From positions 1-9,522 of the forward strand of contig JAFVWD010000145.1 of assembly GCA_017501865.1 (NCBI GenBank): DNA of 9,522 bases, written 5' to 3'. The DNA is from Clostridia bacterium. Lineage in GTDB: Bacteria; Bacillota; Clostridia; Oscillospirales; Acutalibacteraceae. Positions within the stretch are counted from its first letter, which is position 1, and every line of letters begins with the position of its first letter. Under the pieces are notes generated by a model, which did not search any database, was not told the DNA's origin, and saw nothing but the letters and a program-made list of their open reading frames with translations. The translations under genes were made by a program, and so were the position numbers. Of the stretch, positions 6,172 through 9,522 are shown piece after piece.

Positions 6172-6714
6172 ATGATTGAAATAGATGCAGGCGATTTCTT
6201 TTTGGTAGAGCCAAGTGAAATATATGCTGAACAAATCAGTGAATACAGACAAGAGTTTTTAGATGCAGATTCTTCTATGGATGGTTGCGGTCCACTCAGA
6301 AGATGTGAAAATCCAATTGAATACATAGCAGAATGTAAAAAGTATACAAAGGCTGAAACAGTACCAAATGACTTTGTTGTTGCAACGCAGTTTTTATATG
6401 TGCGAAAAAGTGATATGCGTATAGTTGGAATGATACAGGTAAGACATTATTTTAATGATTATCTTTCTGAATTTGGTGGACATATCGGGTATGCAATAAG
6501 ACCTGCTGAAAGAAGAAAAGGCTACGCAGTTTCAATGCTTAAAGCGATTCTGCCTTATTGTAAAGAACTCGGACTTGAAAAAATACTTATCTCTTGTATT
6601 GATGGCAACATAGGTAGCGAGAAAACAATACTCAAAAATGGCGGAGTTTATGAATCGACTGTATGTGAGCCGGACAGAAACCGAAATTTAAAGAGGTTTT
6701 GGATTACTTTATAA
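6172..6714 (+). CDS. GNAT family acetyltransferase (COG3981-like)
   Basis: This 180-residue cytoplasmic protein matches the COG3981 type of predicted acetyltransferase: EIYAEQISEYRQEFLDADSS near residues 16-35, the SMDGCGPLRR segment at 35-44, GGHIGYAIRPAERRKGYAVS at about 102-121 with the acetyl-CoA-binding turn RRKGYA (114-119), and NIGSEKTILKNGG at 146-158. The acceptor is unknown. The ATG at 6172 is chosen because AGGTGG lies seven bases upstream; a start at 6091 would add 27 residues unlike the family and has no good ribosome binding site. It opens a plus-strand operon with two NUDIX hydrolases and a pyrophosphatase-like gene. Confidence 0.87.
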   Translation: MIEIDAGDFFLVEPSEIYAEQISEYRQEFLDADSSMDGCGPLRRCENPIEYIAECKKYTKAETVPNDFVVATQFLYVRKSDMRIVGMIQVRHYFNDYLSEFGGHIGYAIRPAERRKGYAVSMLKAILPYCKELGLEKILISCIDGNIGSEKTILKNGGVYESTVCEPDRNRNLKRFWITL

Positions 6715-6739
6715 TGTGAAAGAATCAAAGGTGATTTAG

Positions 6740-7195
6740 TTGGAGAATAAGGATTACATAAAATGGATTCGTGGCAAGGTAGGTCACGAGAAAATTATTA
6801 TTGTGTATGCAGGTGGATGCATCTTCAATGAAAAAGGTGAAGTGCTTCTTCAAAAGCGAGCTGATTGTAATAAGTGGGGCTTCCCTGGTGGTGCTGTTGA
6901 ACTCGGCGAAACACCTGAAATGGCAGCTATAAGAGAAGTCAAAGAAGAAACAGGGTTAGATGTTGAAGTTGATAAACTTATCGGAATTTATACCGATAGC
7001 GATGTTGTTTGTGTTAATGGTGATAAAGTTCATAGTATATGCATCGGCTACGAAATGAGTATTGTCGGCGGTGAGTTGATTAGTGATGAAAATGAAACAT
7101 TAGAGCTTAAATTCTTTTCATTAAATAATATGCCAGAATTGTTCTGCAAACAACACGAAGAACTATTGAGAGATGTAAAAAGGGTGAGAAATTAA
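6740..7195 (+). CDS. NUDIX hydrolase (first copy)
   Basis: This 151-residue protein carries a complete NUDIX box, G51-x5-E57-x7-R65-E66-V67-x-E69-E70-x-G72-L73, whose glutamates bind the divalent metals needed to cut a nucleoside diphosphate linked to another group. WGFPGGAVELGETPE around 46-60 is typical. Substrate choice (oxidised nucleotide, ADP-ribose, nucleotide sugar or other) cannot be read from sequence. The start is TTG, supported by AAAGGTGA (6727-6734) upstream. Its N-terminus (YIKWIRGKVGH) resembles that of the second NUDIX gene at 7536, so the two are probably paralogues. The stop codon is one base from the next ATG. Confidence 0.87.
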   Translation: MENKDYIKWIRGKVGHEKIIIVYAGGCIFNEKGEVLLQKRADCNKWGFPGGAVELGETPEMAAIREVKEETGLDVEVDKLIGIYTDSDVVCVNGDKVHSICIGYEMSIVGGELISDENETLELKFFSLNNMPELFCKQHEELLRDVKRVRN

Positions 7196-7196
7196 A

Positions 7197-7520
7197 ATGT
7201 TAGGCAAAAAAGTCAAAGTTATCATTGATAGACCTTTGGGGACATATCACCCAAAACATAAAGATATATTTTATTCTGTGAACTATGGTTATATCGAAGG
7301 TATTATTGCGCCAGATGGTGAAGAACAGGATGCTTATGTTCTCGGAGTTAATGAACCGATAAGCGAATTTACAGGAAAAATAATTGCTGTAATTAAAAGA
7401 CTTGATGATGTTGAAGAAAAATGGGTTGTCGCTCCGGAAAATATGACATTTACTAAAGAAGAAATAATAGAGCAAGTTGAGTTTCAGGAAAAATATTTTA
7501 AAACAGAGATTTGTATGTAA
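7197..7520 (+). CDS. Short inorganic-pyrophosphatase-like protein
   Basis: This 107-residue protein resembles the core of the soluble family I inorganic pyrophosphatase, which splits pyrophosphate to phosphate. Seen are SVNYGYIEGIIAPDGEEQDA (about 27-46), matching the NYGY...DGDPxD metal-binding block with D40, E42 in place of the usual Asp, and D45. It also has IAVIKRLDDVEEKWVVAPE (about 63-81), matching the second acidic cluster. It is much shorter than the usual 165-180 residues and lacks the early lysine/glutamate strand and the C-terminal portion, so whether it is active on pyrophosphate is unsure. ATG follows the NUDIX stop codon directly, with AGGGTGAG upstream (about 7180-7187). Placed between two NUDIX genes, it may act on their products or on related phospho-compounds. 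Confidence 0.75.
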   Translation: MLGKKVKVIIDRPLGTYHPKHKDIFYSVNYGYIEGIIAPDGEEQDAYVLGVNEPISEFTGKIIAVIKRLDDVEEKWVVAPENMTFTKEEIIEQVEFQEKYFKTEICM

Positions 7521-7535
7521 TAAAGGAGAAAAACT

Positions 7536-7994
7536 ATGAGTTATTTAAGTGAGCTTCGTAAAATTGTAGGACACAGACCGCTACTTTCTGCGGGTGCTAC
7601 TGTCCTTGTAATTAAAGATGGCAAAATTCTTTTAAATCTTCGTTCCGACACAGAAACCTGGGGTATCCCCGGTGGTGGATTAGAGCTTGGTGAATGTTTA
7701 GAGGAAACTGCTTTTCGGGAATTAAAAGAAGAAACAGGTCTTACTGCTGAAAAGATGACATTAGTAACAGTATTGTCAGGTAAAGATTTTTATTTTGTTT
7801 ACCCCAATGGTGATATGTTATATTCAGTTGTTTCTTTATACCTTGCTGAAAATGTCAGCGGTGAATTAAAAATTACAGATGGTGAAAGTCTCAAGCTTCA
7901 ATATTTCAGTTTCGATAATTTACCAAATCTCGAAAGCAGAGCAAAAACAATGATTGAATGGCTGAAAGCAAATCGAGGAGATTTAATTGTTTAA
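7536..7994 (+). CDS. NUDIX hydrolase (second copy)
   Basis: This 152-residue protein has a complete NUDIX box, G47-x5-E53-x7-R61-E62-L63-x-E65-E66-x-G68-L69, with WGIPGGGLELGECLEETAFR around 42-61. The opening, YLSELRKIVGHRPLL, is shared with a clostridial NUDIX group related to ADP-ribose and nucleotide pyrophosphatases, but no substrate can be assigned. AAAGGAGAA eight bases before the ATG gives a strong start. It is the last gene of the plus-strand operon and ends about 20 bases before the terminator stem. It is a diverged paralogue of the gene at 6740 rather than a recent duplicate, as the two differ outside the box. Confidence 0.88.
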   Translation: MSYLSELRKIVGHRPLLSAGATVLVIKDGKILLNLRSDTETWGIPGGGLELGECLEETAFRELKEETGLTAEKMTLVTVLSGKDFYFVYPNGDMLYSVVSLYLAENVSGELKITDGESLKLQYFSFDNLPNLESRAKTMIEWLKANRGDLIV

Positions 7995-8014
7995 AAAATA
8001 TTGTTAAGCAAGAA

Positions 8015-8054
8015 AAAACAGATGACCTGAAATGAAAATCAAGTCATCTGTTTT
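8015..8054. terminator. Bidirectional terminator between convergent operons
   Basis: AAAACAGATGAC (8015-8026) and GTCATCTGTTTT (8043-8054) are perfect 12-bp arms; pairing continues inward (8028-8030 with 8039-8041) after one mismatch. On plus the stem runs into TTTTATTTT, on minus into TTTTTTCTTGC. It therefore stops both the NUDIX operon and the ParA-ComFB operon. Confidence 0.88.
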
Positions 8055-8057
8055 ATT

Positions 8058-8516
8058 TTAATGCTGTGGATTTGAACGAAGGCTTATTACGGCTTTTATA
8101 AGAGCATCTGTAATGACCTTTTGCGGAACTTCTGCCTCTGCGGCTCTTATTTCGTCTTGTGTGCCCGAAACATATTTTGATTCTGCTGCGTTTAAAGCAA
8201 AGGCTGCAACATAGCATTTGCATTTGTCACAGGTGCACACATTAAATTTCTTCATAGCTGAATCAAGGTAACCGAGAACGAGGTTTTCCATAATATTAAT
8301 AACAGAAATCTCTGTACCCGGGTCGCACATATAAGTGCTTGAAAACACCTTTTTTCTGAGTGATTGAAAGGCATCGTGGTTACTCTGCTCATCGGGAGTA
8401 GCATTGTCTGCGGAGTGATTTGCGTTATAAACCGTTGAAAATGGGTTGTCCGCTATTGCAGGCATAATTTTCTGGAACATCAAGTCCTTGTCGAGTTCTC
8501 TACGGGTTTTTGCCAT
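8058..8516 (-). CDS. ComFB-family protein
   Basis: This 152-residue protein has a C-terminal domain (about 70-147) resembling late competence protein ComFB (PF10719): NIMENLVLGYLDSAMKKF, then a cysteine cluster C94-T-C96-D-K-C99-K-C101, YVAAFALNAAESKYV, and a helix ending in KAVISLR. B. subtilis ComFB lies in the comF operon; cyanobacterial members have been reported to bind cyclic dinucleotides. Here the cysteines could hold a metal. An unassigned N-terminal extension of about 70 residues, basic at first and then polar and probably disordered, precedes the domain. The ATG overlaps the ParA stop codon by one base (TGATG), with AAAGGGGTG upstream, so translation is coupled. No competence gene is nearby; the linkage to ParA suggests a role with that ATPase instead. 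Confidence 0.72.
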   Translation of the reverse strand: MAKTRRELDKDLMFQKIMPAIADNPFSTVYNANHSADNATPDEQSNHDAFQSLRKKVFSSTYMCDPGTEISVINIMENLVLGYLDSAMKKFNVCTCDKCKCYVAAFALNAAESKYVSGTQDEIRAAEAEVPQKVITDALIKAVISLRSNPQH

Positions 8517-9283
8517 CAGAAAACACCCCTTTCAAAGAGCTCATCTACTAATGCGATATAATCTTTGACGACAGCATTTCGCGGGGCATATTCAATAATA
8601 TCCTCCTGCAAAGCGGTCATCGCATTACTTATTACAGTACTGTGTCGTATATTTGTGTCAAGCAAAGTCATATTGAGAGCCTTGCAAAGCTCTGCAGCAG
8701 TTTCTTTTGTAACACGGCTTAATTCTTCACGAGGATAAAAACGACAAAGGAACATACCACCAAGAACTAAATCCGGGTTAATAGCCTGCTTTATTCTTGA
8801 AATTGTTTCGTGAACCTGAATAACACCTCTGAGGCTGTAGCCGTCACTGAGTCCGGGAACCAACACCACGTTTGAAGCGGTGATTATATTAGCAGAAAGA
8901 AGGCCTAATTCAGGTGGGGAATCTATAACTATATAGTCATATAAATGTTCTATTGTTTTAAGAGCATCCTTTAACATTCTTTCAGTACCGGCACCTGAAA
9001 ATTCTCTTTCAACATTCCCCAGAAGTCCGTCAGTCGGAATTACATCAAGAACAGGTGCGTGCTGAATTGCATCAATAGCCGAAACACGTTTTTTTATAAC
9101 GTCATAAATAGTCGGGTGCTCGCGTGTGTCTGCACCTACACTGAAAGAAAAGTAGCCCTGCGGGTCAAAGTCAACACCGAGTACTTTATAATTTTTGTGT
9201 TTTAAACAGACTGCTATGGCATTTGCAGAAGATGTTTTGCCAACGCCGCCTTTTTCATTGATTAAAGAAATAATCTTTGCCAA
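8516..9283 (-). CDS. ParA/Soj-like ATPase
   Basis: This 255-residue cytoplasmic ATPase belongs to the ParA/MinD group that positions DNA or protein cargo through ATP-driven dimerisation. It has the deviant Walker A K11-G-G-V-G-K16-T17, the A' motif VDFDPQG (37-43, D38 and D40), Walker B YIVIDSPPELG with D121, and a C-terminal half typical of Soj-like proteins. The start is taken as TTG at 9283, giving MAKIISLINEKGGVGKT, because AGGGAGTGA lies eight bases before it. The GTG at 9292 would overlap that ribosome binding site and add three residues. No ParB or parS is seen; the coupled downstream gene is ComFB-like. Extended -10 promoter upstream. Confidence 0.88.
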   Translation of the reverse strand: MAKIISLINEKGGVGKTSSANAIAVCLKHKNYKVLGVDFDPQGYFSFSVGADTREHPTIYDVIKKRVSAIDAIQHAPVLDVIPTDGLLGNVEREFSGAGTERMLKDALKTIEHLYDYIVIDSPPELGLLSANIITASNVVLVPGLSDGYSLRGVIQVHETISRIKQAINPDLVLGGMFLCRFYPREELSRVTKETAAELCKALNMTLLDTNIRHSTVISNAMTALQEDIIEYAPRNAVVKDYIALVDELFERGVF

Positions 9284-9305
9284 GAAAATCACTCCCTGAA
9301 AATTT

Positions 9306-9314
9306 ATTATAACA
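9306..9314 (-). promoter_or_regulatory. Extended -10 promoter of the ParA-ComFB operon
   Basis: On the minus strand TGTTATAAT (TGn plus perfect TATAAT) lies about 23 bases before the TTG start. No good -35 box lies 17 bp upstream, which is common for extended -10 promoters. Confidence 0.65.
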
Positions 9315-9513
9315 CATAAAGAAATAAATTAAAAGAGAAAAAGCGGAAAATAGCGGGAAATATTGATTTTATGTTGTTTTTTGGAGCGAAAAAGCACTGT
9401 TTACGGTAGTTTTTGAAAAAAAGAAGATTTTTCTCAAAAAAATCAAAAAAATTTTAAAAAAACACTTTAGTTTTAAAAAAAACGTAGAACAATTATAAGT
9501 GAGATATAAAAAC
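9315..9513. promoter_or_regulatory. A-tract-rich divergent intergenic region
   Basis: About 200 bp without a gene. It has a tandem 10-bp repeat, AGCGGAAAAT (9342-9351) and AGCGGGAAAT (9352-9361), with a related AGCGAAAAAG at 9385-9394. Many A/T tracts follow from 9415 to 9488, including GATTTTT-CTC-AAAAAAATC (9426-9444). I saw no DnaA box, so an origin is not supported. The repeats could bind the ParA/ComFB system or a regulator. Confidence 0.4.
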
Positions 9514-9522
9514 ATGACTAAA
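9514..9522 (+). CDS. Possible start of a plus-strand gene (cut by window end)
   Basis: ATG-ACT-AAA at the very end is preceded by TATAAGTGAG at 9494-9503, exactly as far upstream as the same 10-mer is from the ATPase start (20 bases in both). Only three codons are visible, so the product cannot be named and the gene is tentative. Confidence 0.35.

Noticed and set aside
6000..6326. Minus-strand open frame across the GNAT start
   Set aside because: Overlaps the conserved GNAT coding region and promoter; low-complexity hydrophobic translation.
9301..9513. Replication origin next to ParA
   Set aside because: No TTATNCACA boxes and none of the usual origin neighbours (dnaA, rsmG, parB); A-tracts alone are not enough.

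Overview
The window looks like chromosomal DNA of a low-GC Gram-positive bacterium, most likely a gut-type clostridium (Clostridia; Oscillospirales or Lachnospirales is only a guess). The grounds are A/T-rich intergenic DNA, strong AGGAGG-type ribosome binding sites, TTG as well as ATG starts, sigma-A-like promoters, and the gene families present: an AraC regulator, COG3981-type acetyltransferases, NUDIX hydrolases, a Soj-like ParA and ComFB. There is no rRNA, tRNA, CRISPR array or intact transposase.

Layout. (1) Positions 1-134 hold four compact palindromes, the first of which also works as a minus-strand terminator. (2) Positions 161-2904 form a minus-strand operon. A consensus promoter (2899-2927) drives a 35-codon small ORF (2762-2869), then a terminator-like hairpin, then a SAM methyltransferase, a phosphodiesterase/pyrophosphatase of the alkaline phosphatase superfamily and a RimJ-like acetyltransferase, tightly packed or overlapping. 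(3) A solitary, A/T-rich plus-strand gene (3066-4547) encodes a P-loop ATPase resembling the Sll1717 family. It ends at a perfect 14-bp hairpin terminator shared with the convergent AraC gene. (4) The AraC regulator (4729-5910, minus) has a GNAT-like C-terminal domain. Its leader is unusual: a perfect Shine-Dalgarno sequence is separated from the ATG by a long imperfect hairpin, and a 22-bp dyad lies across the promoter. (5) Divergent from it, positions 6172-7994 form a plus-strand operon: GNAT acetyltransferase, NUDIX, a shortened inorganic-pyrophosphatase-like protein and a second NUDIX, ending at a bidirectional terminator (8015-8054). (6) Positions 8058-9283 (minus) are a ParA-like ATPase translationally coupled to a ComFB-family protein, expressed from an extended -10 promoter. 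A 230-bp A-tract-rich divergent region follows, and a possible new gene starts at 9514.

How the genes may work together. The NUDIX/pyrophosphatase set reads as a nucleotide or small-molecule house-cleaning operon. The adjacent AraC-GNAT gene is its plausible but unproven regulator. In the methyltransferase operon, the small ORF followed by an intrinsic-terminator-like hairpin fits leader-peptide attenuation. In the last operon ComFB occupies the place where ParB usually partners ParA. The best candidates for something undescribed are the hairpin-bridged start of the AraC gene, the small-ORF/hairpin leader, the ParA-ComFB pair and the palindrome cluster at the left edge.
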